A DNA stretch of 50,748 bases from positions 1 to 50,748 of the forward strand of contig NZ_QJRH01000054.1 in assembly GCF_003254545.1 (NCBI RefSeq). The letters are read 5' to 3'. The stretch comes from Flavobacterium tistrianum (lineage in GTDB: Bacteria > Bacteroidota > Bacteroidia > Flavobacteriales > Flavobacteriaceae). Under the pieces are notes generated by a model. The model saw only the letters and a list, made by a program, of their open reading frames with translations, was not told the DNA's origin and did no database searches. Made by a program: the position numbers and the translations under genes. This document shows, in pieces, positions 1 to 7,072 of the stretch (position 1 is the stretch's first letter; each line of letters opens with the position of its first letter).

Positions 1-1
1 G

Positions 2-895
2 CGCAGTTGGTCAAGCCAGCCAAAACCGGCCCCGGATCATGTGAGTATTGTATGGTATGCACCAACTGAGATGAAAATATATAAAGGAGAATTTGCATTG
101 CCACAGCAAAAAATCTACAATTTATTTAAGGAAGGGTATATGAACTACGGTATTCCAATTGAATCTGAAGACGGAAAAGAAACCCTGCACTGGGAAACTT
201 ACAGTTCTCTCACCGTAGGTCTCGCACCAAAAGGAATGGTGGTGGTATGGATGAATGGACAAAACAAGGTTGAGATAGGGAGGTATCAAGCTAGGGAATT
301 GGACAGAAAAGAAGCTAATGAAGTATATAAAGCCCATTTTAAATTAAGTGGTGATATGCCTGATGCTGTGGTTGAAAGGGAACTAATATCTAGAGAGGTT
401 CCTACTGAAGTTCGTGAAATAATAAGACAGGGAAAAATAAGCTGTAAGCAATGGGACGATTACAGGCTTCGCTACAATTGGAAAGTGGAGTTTAATAAAC
501 CATTGGAAATGTATTGTCTAGATATGGAATTCTTTAATAGTGAAAAATTAGGTTATCTCCGACCTAATGAGACCCAAGAGAATTTTAATAAAATTATATT
601 GGAGCCTAGTAGTAAAGTAGTTCCAAGTTATATGGGAATATATGTTACTGCCCAAAATCACAGAAACTATCTTATCAGGCTTGAAACACTCGATGAGCAG
701 GAAACCATTGTGGCATTTAAAAAGCTGGAAGAAGCAAGCCCTAAAGCTGTCATAACCATTTTTATAACGGTCGATGATGATTTTAAAAGCTTTATCGTGA
801 CCCTAAAAAACGACAAAAAAGAAATCAAACTCGAAAAAGCGTTTTTGCGATTGTTTACTTTGGATAAAAGTAATGATTTGAAGAATCAAAAATAA
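2..895 (+). CDS. DUF2931 family protein, 5'-truncated by the window edge
   Basis: The reading frame is open to the left edge, so the gene begins outside the window. The GTG at 41 and ATG at 71 are internal: residues encoded before them (PKPAPDHVSIVWYAPTE) fit the family's middle region, which usually reads like P-x-x-L-D-I-x-W. Family-like features follow: the KIYKGEFALPQQKI segment, the GLAPKGMVVVWMNG strand, EIGRYQA, and the W-DDYRLRYNW segment. DUF2931 is a Bacteroidota family, often annotated as lipoprotein, with no established biochemical function; members are often seen near Rhs or type VI secretion cargo genes, so an immunity-like role is possible but not shown here. The signal peptide or lipobox would lie upstream and cannot be judged. 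The last ~90 residues (from about SSKVVPSYMG) look like a lineage-specific tail. Confidence 0.75.
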   Translation, partial: RSWSSQPKPAPDHVSIVWYAPTEMKIYKGEFALPQQKIYNLFKEGYMNYGIPIESEDGKETLHWETYSSLTVGLAPKGMVVVWMNGQNKVEIGRYQARELDRKEANEVYKAHFKLSGDMPDAVVERELISREVPTEVREIIRQGKISCKQWDDYRLRYNWKVEFNKPLEMYCLDMEFFNSEKLGYLRPNETQENFNKIILEPSSKVVPSYMGIYVTAQNHRNYLIRLETLDEQETIVAFKKLEEASPKAVITIFITVDDDFKSFIVTLKNDKKEIKLEKAFLRLFTLDKSNDLKNQK

Positions 896-919
896 CCGAT
901 TTTAACAAAAAAACCGATA

Positions 920-940
920 GCGCGGATTTGCAATCCGTGC
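920..940. repeat. small imperfect palindrome downstream of the DUF2931 gene
   Basis: Arms GCGCGGATT (920-928) and AATCCGTGC (932-940) pair at 8 of 9 positions around TGC. It is locally GC-rich compared with its surroundings. Similar GC-rich palindromes recur between genes in flavobacteria (recollection, not checked). No T-run follows, so it is not a terminator by itself. Confidence 0.4.
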
Positions 941-974
941 CCGCAAAGATTGGTTTTCTATTTTAAGTAAAAAC

Positions 975-1006
975 AAAACCCTGCAAATATCAATTCGCAG
1001 GGTTTT
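975..1006. terminator. bidirectional rho-independent terminator
   Basis: Perfect 10-bp stem AAAACCCTGC (975-984) / GCAGGGTTTT (997-1006) with a 12-nt loop; the A/T-rich ends give a T-run on either strand. It lies between the convergent DUF2931 gene (+) and the small gene ending at 1025 (-), so it can serve both. Confidence 0.8.
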
Positions 1007-1024
1007 CAATTTTATTAGAATAAT

Positions 1025-1294
1025 TTATCTATTACTAGCGCAAGCCTTATAGATTTGTTTCTCTGAAAATGGCGATAAAGCTTCGGCGAGATTTCGGCTG
1101 GTTCTTAAGCAACTTAGTATTTTTTGCCTTAAATTAATATCGTCGCCAAATTCGGTATGCATGAGGAGCTCGAAGATTTCCTGCAAGTACATAGGCTGTT
1201 CTTTGTAATCTCCCTCAAACAATTCGTCTGAAAGGAAATTAATTACGGATGGCATTACATCACGATGTGTTGGTTTTTGATTTTCTTTTAGCAT
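1025..1294 (-). CDS. small conserved-looking hypothetical protein (89 aa)
   Basis: I do not recognise a named family. The open frame extends to a GTG at 1315, but ATG at 1294 gives the more natural protein start (MLKENQKPTHRD). The product is soluble, acidic in the first half and predicted mostly helical: a THRDVMPSVINFLSDELFEGD segment, then QEIFELLMHTEFGDDINLRQKILSCLRTSRNLAEAL, ending in PFSEKQIYKACASNR. No signal peptide, no membrane segment and no catalytic motif are visible. The gene is single, bounded downstream by the terminator at 975-1006 and preceded upstream by a strongly structured 130-nt element (1320-1449) that would form its 5' leader. The coding potential looks real because the length is uninterrupted and the composition is protein-like, but function is unknown. 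Confidence 0.55.
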   Translation of the reverse strand: MLKENQKPTHRDVMPSVINFLSDELFEGDYKEQPMYLQEIFELLMHTEFGDDINLRQKILSCLRTSRNLAEALSPFSEKQIYKACASNR

Positions 1295-1319
1295 AATCGA
1301 AAATATTAGACACACGAAA

Positions 1320-1449
1320 CCCTCGCTTTAGATGTGCTAAAATACCCGAATAGGATAGATTTACCATTGTTTCCGCAGGTACATCATGGCGAGGGAATCG
1401 CTTATGTTAACTTATAAAGTTTTTAGGATGATATCCTAGGTATTTTAGC
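1320..1449 (-). other. structured leader / inverted-repeat element with pseudoknot-like pairing
   Basis: Two complementary segments enclose 74 nt: 1336-1346 (GCTAAAATACC) with 1439-1449 (GGTATTTTAGC), continued inward by 1351-1357 (TAGGATA) with 1432-1438 (TATCCTA), giving 18 pairs with one 4-nt bulge. A second pairing, CCCTCGC (1320-1326) with GCGAGGG (1389-1395), crosses the first, as in a pseudoknot. The element sits directly upstream of the minus-strand gene starting at 1294, so it could be a structured 5' leader or cis-regulator. It could also be a small non-autonomous mobile repeat; no target-site duplication was evident. The rest of 1295-1589 holds nothing else I can identify. Confidence 0.5.
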
Positions 1450-1589
1450 AAAGCAAAGATATGCTTTTTATTTTAAAAGAAAGAAAAAACCTACTTTTTT
1501 TGTTTTTTTAGATTTTAACTCTGAATTTTGGTTTAAAACAAAGATAGAAAATATTATTTGTGATTGAATTGCACCTTAAATAAGCATTC

Positions 1590-2072
1590 TTATTTTGCTT
1601 CGCGATTACTGCTAAAAGAATCTCTAAACATTTTCCAGCCTTTAGGAGTTTTTTTCCAAAGAACAAGAAATTTACCATCATCCATAAGTTCGCCTTTCGC
1701 ATTTAAAGACTGCCATAAACCTTCTTCGGTAACATATTCTACGCCATCGCCATAAACTGCTGTCGTAATAAATTTACCGCCTCTTAAGCCATATTCATCA
1801 TAGGCTTTTCTGAAAAATTTGGCAGCGCCTTCTTTTCCATAAATTTGAGGCGCGTTTGGAAGCAATATCGAAGCATCATCCGCATAACGATCTATGAAAA
1901 TGGATGGATCATTATTTTTAAATGAATTAAAATAAATAGCATTACTTGCTTGAATTGCTTTTTTTGCTTCGTCTAAATTGTCTGTTTCTTTTTTTGATGC
2001 CGAATTACAGCTGCTTAATAATATGGTAAATACAATTAGTTTTAAGATTGTACCAAGAGCATAATTTTTCAT
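1590..2072 (-). CDS. SnoaL/DUF4440-like (NTF2-fold) lipoprotein
   Basis: The 160-residue product starts with a lipoprotein signal (hydrophobic LIVFTILLSS followed by C at residue 22), so it is probably anchored in the periplasmic face of a membrane. The mature part matches the NTF2-like/DUF4440 ketosteroid-isomerase-like pattern: an N-terminal helix (EAKKAIQASNAIYFNSFKNN), DRYADDASILLPNAPQIYG, KEGAAKFFRKAY, then beta strands with TEEGLWQSLNAKGELMDDGKFLVLWKK and a final KGWKMFRDSFSSN. Such proteins bind small molecules or act as poorly characterised enzymes; the substrate cannot be read from sequence. It is transcribed alone, upstream of and unlinked to the small gene at 1025. The fold assignment is fairly safe; the function is not. 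Confidence 0.75.
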   Translation of the reverse strand: MKNYALGTILKLIVFTILLSSCNSASKKETDNLDEAKKAIQASNAIYFNSFKNNDPSIFIDRYADDASILLPNAPQIYGKEGAAKFFRKAYDEYGLRGGKFITTAVYGDGVEYVTEEGLWQSLNAKGELMDDGKFLVLWKKTPKGWKMFRDSFSSNREAK

Positions 2073-2231
2073 AACGTTAGTTTTTAATTAAAAGAATAAA
2101 TTGATATTATTTTAATCAAAGGTATTGCGCCTGAAAACTTTAAAATTGTACAAATCGGAACAGTTCTTTTTTTAGGTTCTAAAATTCTGAGACGCTAAGT
2201 TGCTAAGAAGTAGGGCTCTGAATATTGATTT

Positions 2232-3041
2232 TTAAATAATTAAATTATTTATTGGAGAAAGATTTTCTAGGTAAGAAGTAGGCGTAGTTCCTGTAAAAGC
2301 TTTAAAATCTCTTATAAAATGCGATTGGTCAAAATAGCCAGAATCGTAAGCAACAGACGTTAATGGAGAATCGTTGTTGGAAATCAGTTTTAAGCTGCGC
2401 TGAAAACGGGTAATTTTGTTAAAGGATTTTGGTGCAAGACCTGTGTGCTGAAAAACCAATTTATGAAGATAACGAGGTGTCATTCCGTATTTGGCTGCAA
2501 TAGTGTTGATGTCGTTTCCTGATGGATTTTGGACTAAACTCGACAGTATATGAGCCACTTTTTGAATTTTCTGCGACTTGTTGTCATTCGTTATCAGTTT
2601 CTTGATTAAGAAAGATTCGATAAGTTCAATTCGCTTTTGTATTTCTGGAGTTTCCAAAAGCTGTAAATGAAGTGTTGTTATAGGTTTGCCAATAACATCT
2701 TCTAAATCTAAAATCTGATCGTTAAAGATTCCGACTTCATCATTAAAAAAATAAGCTGCAGAATGCGTGTAAAACCGAATGCCAAGCATAGTATGTCTGC
2801 CTTTTGATTTTATAGCAAGCGGTTTTGTTATTTGTCCCCACAATTCAATTTTTGGAGTTTTATGAAATTTTTCATCAATCAATGATTCCCAAATACCATC
2901 GCCAAGGTTAAAAATCATTTCCATTTCGCCACTAGGAAAAACAGTATCTTGAAATTCTATATCAGAATCCGATTCAAAAATATAATAGTGTTTTATATAA
3001 GGTTTCAGAATTTCTGATGGTAGAAAATATTGGAATTCCAT
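2232..3041 (-). CDS. AraC family transcriptional regulator
   Basis: A 269-residue one-component regulator. The N-terminal ~150 residues (PSEILKPYIKHYYIFES, FPSGEMEMIFNLGDG, HTMLGIRFYTHSAAYFF) match the sensor half typical of the Bacteroidota AraC group with a DUF6597-like domain. The C-terminal ~100 residues contain the double helix-turn-helix: AAKYGMTPRYLHKLVFQHTG is the first HTH and LTSVAYDSGYFDQSHFIRDFKAFTGTTPTSY the second, with the family signature intact. It lies 46 bp upstream of the DeoR-type gene's stop on the same strand and 159 bp from the SnoaL-like lipoprotein gene; either may be a target but no operator was recognised. Ligand unknown. Confidence 0.88.
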   Translation of the reverse strand: MEFQYFLPSEILKPYIKHYYIFESDSDIEFQDTVFPSGEMEMIFNLGDGIWESLIDEKFHKTPKIELWGQITKPLAIKSKGRHTMLGIRFYTHSAAYFFNDEVGIFNDQILDLEDVIGKPITTLHLQLLETPEIQKRIELIESFLIKKLITNDNKSQKIQKVAHILSSLVQNPSGNDINTIAAKYGMTPRYLHKLVFQHTGLAPKSFNKITRFQRSLKLISNNDSPLTSVAYDSGYFDQSHFIRDFKAFTGTTPTSYLENLSPINNLII

Positions 3042-3087
3042 TGCGTCAGATTAATGTTAATTCATTGTCTAGACCAAAGTTATGAAA

Positions 3088-3837
3088 TTAAAGAATAGTC
3101 AAACCAGTATTTTTATACGGTTTTAAAATTTCCTCATCAGGAGAAACATTCGTTACCAAAACATCGATATCTTTTATTGGGCACACAAAATAAGATTCGG
3201 CAGTTTCAACTTTTTCGATAGAACTTAAAGCGATCACAAAGTTGGAGTTTTTAATCATATTCTTTTTCAGCACAGAATCGTCGTATAGAATTCCCGTAAT
3301 GCCACGCTCATGATGAATACTGCAGATTCCTAAAATGAAGACATCTGCTCTGAAGTTTCTAAAGAAATCAATCGTTTCAATGCTTGAAGTGGCAAAAGAA
3401 GTTTTGCACATTTTTCCACCAGCAAAAATTAAATCAATATTGGGTAAATCTTCTACTAATGTAGCAATAGGAAAACTGTTGGTAATAACCGTCAATTTTA
3501 AATCATAAGGAAAACTGGCAACCAAAGCCAAAGAAGTGGTTCCGCCGTCAATAAAAACCACTTGTCCGTCTTTCAAATACGAAATGGCTTTTTGAGCAAT
3601 TATCTTTTTGTTTTCGATATCGTGTTTTTCTCTCTTTCTATAATGAAGTGGAATTGGAGAAGGGGCGACCGCACCGCCACGAACTGCTTTTAAAAGTCCT
3701 TGATCTGAAAGTTCTTTTAAATCGCGTCGGATTGTATCTTCTGAAACGCTCAAATATTCACTTAATTCTACAGATGATACTCGATGTTCTTTAGATAAAT
3801 ATTCTAAAATTGCCTTTTGACGTTCTTCCTTTTTCAT
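3088..3837 (-). CDS. DeoR/GlpR family transcriptional regulator
   Basis: The start is set at ATG 3837 (MKKEERQKAILEYL), giving 249 residues, the normal DeoR length; the open frame continues a further 156 codons upstream but that stretch is antisense to the nucleotidase gene and does not look like protein. Residues ~1-57 form the DeoR winged HTH (VSSVELSEYLSVSEDTIRRDLKEL, then GLLKAVRGGAV). The remainder is the DeoRC sensor domain, with VFIDGGTTSLALVASFP, VITNSFPIA, DLIFAGGKM and a late VTNVSPDEEI; such domains usually bind sugar or nucleoside phosphates. It is divergent from the deoxyribonucleotidase gene across 88 bp containing a perfect 26-bp palindrome, so it probably represses that gene and itself in response to a nucleotide- or pentose-derived metabolite (inference). 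Confidence 0.9.
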   Translation of the reverse strand: MKKEERQKAILEYLSKEHRVSSVELSEYLSVSEDTIRRDLKELSDQGLLKAVRGGAVAPSPIPLHYRKREKHDIENKKIIAQKAISYLKDGQVVFIDGGTTSLALVASFPYDLKLTVITNSFPIATLVEDLPNIDLIFAGGKMCKTSFATSSIETIDFFRNFRADVFILGICSIHHERGITGILYDDSVLKKNMIKNSNFVIALSSIEKVETAESYFVCPIKDIDVLVTNVSPDEEILKPYKNTGLTIL

Positions 3838-3870
3838 TTTAATTGCGGTTTTATATTGCAAAAATAAGTT

Positions 3871-3896
3871 AAAAATTGCAATATATTGCAATTTTT
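3871..3896. promoter_or_regulatory. perfect 26-bp palindromic operator between deoR-like and nucleotidase genes
   Basis: The half-site AAAAATTGCAATA (3871-3883) is followed exactly by its reverse complement TATTGCAATTTTT (3884-3896). A further copy of the core TATTGCA with an A-run lies at 3854-3860, on the regulator's side. The palindrome ends 30 bp before the nucleotidase ATG (3926) and 34 bp from the regulator's ATG (3837), the expected place for a shared operator. Probable ligand: the DeoR-type protein at 3088-3837. Confidence 0.75.
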
Positions 3897-3925
3897 GCAT
3901 AATTTTACCGCAAAATAAAATTATC

Positions 3926-4459
3926 ATGAGAAAGAAAACCATTGCAGTTGATATGGACGGGGTGCTAGCCGATATAGAAACCCAATTGATTGAAGAATAT
4001 AATAAAGAATACGGAATGAACCTTTCCAAAGAAGGAATCCAGGGATTAAGTGAAGAAGAAGCTTTTAAGGAAAGATCGCTTTTACACGGAATTTTAAATA
4101 AAGGCAATTTTTTTAGAAACCTGCCAGTAATGCCAGATGCAGTTGAAAGTTTGCAGGAACTCCAAAAGAATTTTGAAATTTTTATTGTTTCGGCAGCAAC
4201 AGAATTTCCAATCTCTCTTGCCGAAAAAGTAGAATGGCTTGCGGAACATTTTCCTTTTATAAAATGGGAAAATATAGTTTTATGCGGCAGCAAAAGAATC
4301 ATCAATACCGATTACCTGATTGACGATCACTGTAAAAATCTAGATTACTGTATGGGTAAACCTATTATGTTTACTGCCTTTCACAATATAAACAAAACGC
4401 ACCACTTACGAGTAAATAACTGGAAAGAAGCGGTGGCTGTTTTAAAGGAAACATTATAA
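3926..4459 (+). CDS. 5'(3')-deoxyribonucleotidase-like HAD phosphatase
   Basis: The 177-residue protein is the full length of the small bacterial NT5C family (HAD superfamily). Motif I is DMDGVLAD with nucleophile Asp9 and acid/base Asp11; motif II is the IVSAATEFP stretch; motif III lies around CGSKRII, with the lysine of the family; motif IV is DYLIDDH, supplying metal-binding aspartates. The segment NFFRNLPVMPDAVESLQEL between cap and core is characteristic. It should dephosphorylate deoxyribonucleoside monophosphates in the cytoplasm. The start ATG lies 30 bp after the palindromic operator, and the gene ends 42 bp before a terminator. The divergent DeoR-type regulator supports a role in nucleotide or deoxyribose turnover. 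Confidence 0.88.
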   Translation: MRKKTIAVDMDGVLADIETQLIEEYNKEYGMNLSKEGIQGLSEEEAFKERSLLHGILNKGNFFRNLPVMPDAVESLQELQKNFEIFIVSAATEFPISLAEKVEWLAEHFPFIKWENIVLCGSKRIINTDYLIDDHCKNLDYCMGKPIMFTAFHNINKTHHLRVNNWKEAVAVLKETL

Positions 4460-4500
4460 GCTAGAAAAGGTTATAATACTATTGTTTTTGAAGAGAAAAG

Positions 4501-4523
4501 CCTTTCAGATTAATTCTGAAAGG
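4501..4523. terminator. rho-independent terminator (nucleotidase / kinase A, convergent)
   Basis: Perfect 9-bp stem CCTTTCAGA (4501-4509) / TCTGAAAGG (4515-4523), loop TTAAT, then seven T residues on the + strand. On the minus strand a shorter T-rich run follows, so it may also serve the kinase gene that ends at 4529. Confidence 0.85.
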
Positions 4524-4528
4524 TTTTT

Positions 4529-6274
4529 TTAATACGCGAATTTTTCTTTTACCTTAATCTGTGTTTGTTCTGGCATCGATATTTTTACTTTAAATCCTTT
4601 GTCTGGTTCTGTTTCAATATCAAATGTACCATTAACGGCGAGAACACGATTTGACATGTTTTGAAGACCGTTTTTCACAATCACACTTTTTTCGCAGCCT
4701 TTACCGTTGTCCATATAACTTATTGAAATTGATTTTTGGTCACTTTCAAATCGTATTACAACAATAGTTGCTTCGCTGTGCTTTTTCATGTTTACCATTA
4801 GTTCCTGTAAAATTCGGCTGATGGTGATTTTTTTAATATCATCAATATTTTCCCAATTTATGTTTTCTAAATTGGTAATCATGATATTTCTCTCTCGTGT
4901 ATTATAGGCAGAGAGCATTTCTTTTATGCTGTGGGTAAAATTTGCGCCAGTATCGATACTATTGTTTTCTCTTGAAATTCCCCGTACGCGACTATATATA
5001 TCATCCAGTTTTTGCAACAGATTTTCTTTGGTGTTTTCTACAGATAATGGCTGAGATTCAGCAAAAGCAATTACTTGAAAAACATCGTTTGCCAGTTCAT
5101 CATGAATTTTTTTAGCAATTCGTGTTTCGGTGTTGTACGAAGTTTTAAACTCAATGGCTTTGTTTTTATTTTTATAATAGCGTATCAAGATAAATATTAG
5201 AACAACTAAAAAAGCAAAAACAATAACCGATACAATTTTAAGGTATTTGGCTCTTTGAAGTGATAATTGATTCTCCGCCTTTTCTAAACGAAGTTTTTCG
5301 TTTTCGTCTTTTTCTTTTTGGGCATCGTACTTAATTTTTGCGGACTTATTTTTAAAATTATTTCGAACTTTAATGATACTATCATTTAGTGTAAAATACT
5401 TTTGTGTGTATTTTGCGGTATTAGGGCTATTGTCATTTGAGATTAATATTTGCAGGGCTTCTAATCTTTCGTCTATACTATTTAGTTTTGTAGAAATGTT
5501 ATACGCTGTAAGAGCGTTTTTGTCTGATTTTTGAAGATCTTTGTTAGCATAATAATCGGCAAGATGTAGATAGCTTTCAATGCTTCCATAGGTATCTTTA
5601 GTATTAATTCTAATTTTTAGACCTTCAGTCATTAACTGTAATCCTTTTTTTTCTAATCCTTTTTTAAAGTAAGCATATCCTAAGTTATCTTTTATTAAGG
5701 ATTCATTATAAGCTTCATTTTTTTCTTTTAACATGCTATTATTTAGAAGAGAATCTAAAAGGAGAATGGCATCATCATATTTTTTTTGTTGAATGTATAC
5801 AGCGGCAATGTTATTTAAAGGAATTTGTTTTTCAATAGGGCTTTTATAATTGCTTACAGATTTTTTGTAATAAATTATTGCATCATCATATAGAGAAAGT
5901 TCTTTGTCTGCAATACCTAATATATTATTTATGCAGGCTAAATGGGGTTTGCTTTTTTCCACATAAGATAATGCATCGGTTACAGTCTCTTTACTACCAT
6001 AATAATCTCCATTGATTTGTTGAATAGATGACATTTGTATAAGTGTATACGAAATATTGGCGCTGTCTTTTAAGGTTTCAAAAAGTGTTTTTGATTTATT
6101 AAATTCGTAAAAAGCAGTACTTAAATTTTGCTTTGCAAAATTCTCATCTGCTTTGTCTCTTAGATTTAAAGCTTCTTTTCGTATTGATTCTGTTCCAAGA
6201 TTATTAATCTTTTTTTTATTACAGGAAAAGAGAAAAACTAGTACAAAAAAATAAAAAAACGGGGACCGTAACAT
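4529..6274 (-). CDS. TPR-containing membrane histidine kinase, module copy A
   Basis: 581 residues. A lipoprotein-type signal ends at Cys18 (FLFSC). Residues ~30-290 are a series of helical TPR-like repeats (for example QQINGDYYGSKETVTDAL, KELSLYDDAIIYYKKSV, QQKKYDDAILLLDSLL), predicted periplasmic. A charged coiled coil (~310-345) leads into one membrane helix (~346-366). The cytoplasmic kinase follows: phosphoacceptor in KKIHDELANDV (His391), an HPK7/NarX-like dimerisation helix, then the ATPase domain with Asn495 (N box), DNGKG at 522-526 and GLQNM at 536-540. The gene lies 58 bp after the mini-lipoprotein gene, presumably co-transcribed. No response regulator adjoins it, unlike paralogue B (13301-14995), so it is an orphan kinase or shares B's regulator. 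The TPRs probably sense a peptide or protein (inference). Confidence 0.88.
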   Translation of the reverse strand: MLRSPFFYFFVLVFLFSCNKKKINNLGTESIRKEALNLRDKADENFAKQNLSTAFYEFNKSKTLFETLKDSANISYTLIQMSSIQQINGDYYGSKETVTDALSYVEKSKPHLACINNILGIADKELSLYDDAIIYYKKSVSNYKSPIEKQIPLNNIAAVYIQQKKYDDAILLLDSLLNNSMLKEKNEAYNESLIKDNLGYAYFKKGLEKKGLQLMTEGLKIRINTKDTYGSIESYLHLADYYANKDLQKSDKNALTAYNISTKLNSIDERLEALQILISNDNSPNTAKYTQKYFTLNDSIIKVRNNFKNKSAKIKYDAQKEKDENEKLRLEKAENQLSLQRAKYLKIVSVIVFAFLVVLIFILIRYYKNKNKAIEFKTSYNTETRIAKKIHDELANDVFQVIAFAESQPLSVENTKENLLQKLDDIYSRVRGISRENNSIDTGANFTHSIKEMLSAYNTRERNIMITNLENINWENIDDIKKITISRILQELMVNMKKHSEATIVVIRFESDQKSISISYMDNGKGCEKSVIVKNGLQNMSNRVLAVNGTFDIETEPDKGFKVKISMPEQTQIKVKEKFAY

Positions 6275-6293
6275 ATAAAATTTACTTTCCCCG
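6260..6293 (-). promoter_or_regulatory. hairpin enclosing the start codon of kinase A
   Basis: CGGGGA (6260-6265) pairs with TCCCCG (6288-6293) and GTAA (6268-6271) with TTAC (6282-6285), separated by a 2x2 internal loop. The kinase ATG (6274-6272) falls in the 10-nt terminal loop. The same design occurs at kinase B (14981-15011). It may throttle translation of the kinase relative to the upstream lipoprotein. Confidence 0.6.
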
Positions 6294-6332
6294 AAAATAG
6301 TAATTAATTAGATACTAAAAGTATATTTTAAC

Positions 6333-6515
6333 TTATGGTTTTATTGGAGGTGGAGTTTTCCCATCACCAGGACCATCAGGATTAGCATCTCCAGCATATG
6401 AAGGCTGGGTAGTTTTTTCAGTTTTCTTAACTGTTTGTGTCTCATACTCATCAGGAGTGCAAGAAAATATCGTGAACAATAACGCAAAAGCGATAAATAG
6501 TATTAGTTTTTTCAT
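6333..6515 (-). CDS. proline-rich mini-lipoprotein, module copy A (60 aa)
   Basis: ATG 6515 is chosen over an upstream in-frame ATG (6593), because MKKLILFIAFALLFTIFSC gives a clean lipoprotein signal with Cys19. The mature peptide is only ~42 residues: it begins CTPDEYET, continues with a Lys/Thr/Gln-rich stretch and ends GPGDGKTPPPIKP. The paralogue in copy B (15060-15248) keeps the layout SC-T-x-D-E-aromatic-E-T, a charged spacer, G-P-x-D and a C-terminal polyproline tail, although the spacers differ. No enzymatic motif is possible at this length. It is encoded directly upstream of a kinase with a periplasmic TPR sensor, so it may be a ligand, co-sensor or inhibitory partner of that kinase (inference). 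Not assigned to any named family. Confidence 0.7.
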   Translation of the reverse strand: MKKLILFIAFALLFTIFSCTPDEYETQTVKKTEKTTQPSYAGDANPDGPGDGKTPPPIKP

Positions 6516-6530
6516 TTTGTTTATTTTTAA

Positions 6531-6722
6531 GAAATTAGACATAGGTATTGCTATCCGGAATGATCCAGAGGCTTTCTGTGGCAATACCAACATTGGTTTT
6601 GGGAAGTGAAGTGTGTAGAACAGTAAGACGTTATTTATACTTCCCGAATAAACTCGGTCTTACAGTTTTTTTACACTCTTAATTAGAACTGGTTTTCATT
6701 ATTGTTTTAGTCTGCAGACAAA
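6531..6722 (-). promoter_or_regulatory. conserved structured leader of module copy A
   Basis: This stretch aligns by eye with 15264-15463 of copy B. Going by the + strand it holds GGTATTGC (6544-6551) pairing with GCAATACC (6581-6588), and a long imperfect helix joining 6611-6629 to 6657-6676. Inside that is a small hairpin CCGA (6644-6647) / TCGG (6654-6657). GGGAAGT (6601-6607) can also pair with ACTTCCC (6639-6645) in the loop, an alternative or pseudoknotted fold. Several pairs are kept in copy B by compensatory changes. It precedes the mini-lipoprotein gene (minus strand), so it is probably a 5' leader of roughly 200 nt. Confidence 0.6.
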
Positions 6723-6747
6723 ACCTGAACTAATTTCTTGATGCAAA
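6719..6747 (-). promoter_or_regulatory. possible Bacteroidota-type promoter of module A
   Basis: On the minus strand TTTG (6747-6744) and TTTG (6722-6719) are 21 bp apart, close to the -33 TTG and -7 TAnnTTTG arrangement of Flavobacterium promoters, although the TA of the -7 element is not matched. The block ACTTTGC..TCAA and the second TTTG followed by TCTGCAG are shared with copy B (15489-15460), which supports function. It would start transcription just before the structured leader. Confidence 0.4.
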
Positions 6748-6777
6748 GTAAAGGAGCTTCCAGGCCTTAACTGGCAA

Positions 6778-6827
6778 GGGATTCCCGGAATTCCTGCGTT
6801 TTCCTGAGATTCCCAGAAATTCCCAGA
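6778..6827. repeat. direct repeats with 10-bp period upstream of module A promoter
   Basis: Five consecutive 10-bp units on the + strand: GGGATTCCCG, GAATTCCTGC, GTTTTCCTGA, GATTCCCAGA and AATTCCCAGA. The shared core is (A/T)TTCC(C/T) at fixed phase, i.e. one copy per helical turn. The array lies about 30 bp upstream of the putative minus-strand promoter, as expected for cooperative activator binding. Copy B has an array of the same period but a different sequence. Confidence 0.65.
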
Positions 6828-7072
6828 AAAAAGCGTAAAAGTCTAGTTTGAATTATTTAATTTTAAACAAATCTCTATTATAATAGATGCAATTTGTCAG
6901 TCAAAAGTTGGTTGCAAATCGTTTAAAAAAAATATAGAAATAGTATAGATTTGGAATAGAAATTGAATTGCTTGTAATGATAAAATTTAGAGGTTGAAAA
7001 TAAAGGCATATAAAAAAGTTTTGGTTAAAAATGGAAATAAAAGGAGTCAAAAGAATTTTCTAAAAAAGCAAG

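Noticed and set aside
41..895. Complete gene starting at GTG 41
   Set aside because: The frame is open to the left edge and the residues encoded before 41 fit the DUF2931 family, so the gene is truncated by the window.
920..945. Minus-strand sigma-54 promoter (GGGCACGGATTGC)
   Set aside because: Spacing between the GG and GC elements is two bases short, and there is no gene downstream in the right place.
1508..1702. 64-codon minus-strand frame and 63-codon plus-strand frame (1564-1755) at the end of the SnoaL-like gene
   Set aside because: Both overlap the SnoaL-like coding region in other frames and show no protein-like pattern.
3838..4305. 156-codon N-terminal extension of the DeoR-type gene
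   Set aside because: It is antisense to the nucleotidase gene and would cross the operator; the winged HTH begins exactly at ATG 3837.
6516..6593. 26-codon extension of mini-lipoprotein A
   Set aside because: It would bury the lipoprotein signal inside the protein; the paralogue B starts at the equivalent of 6515.
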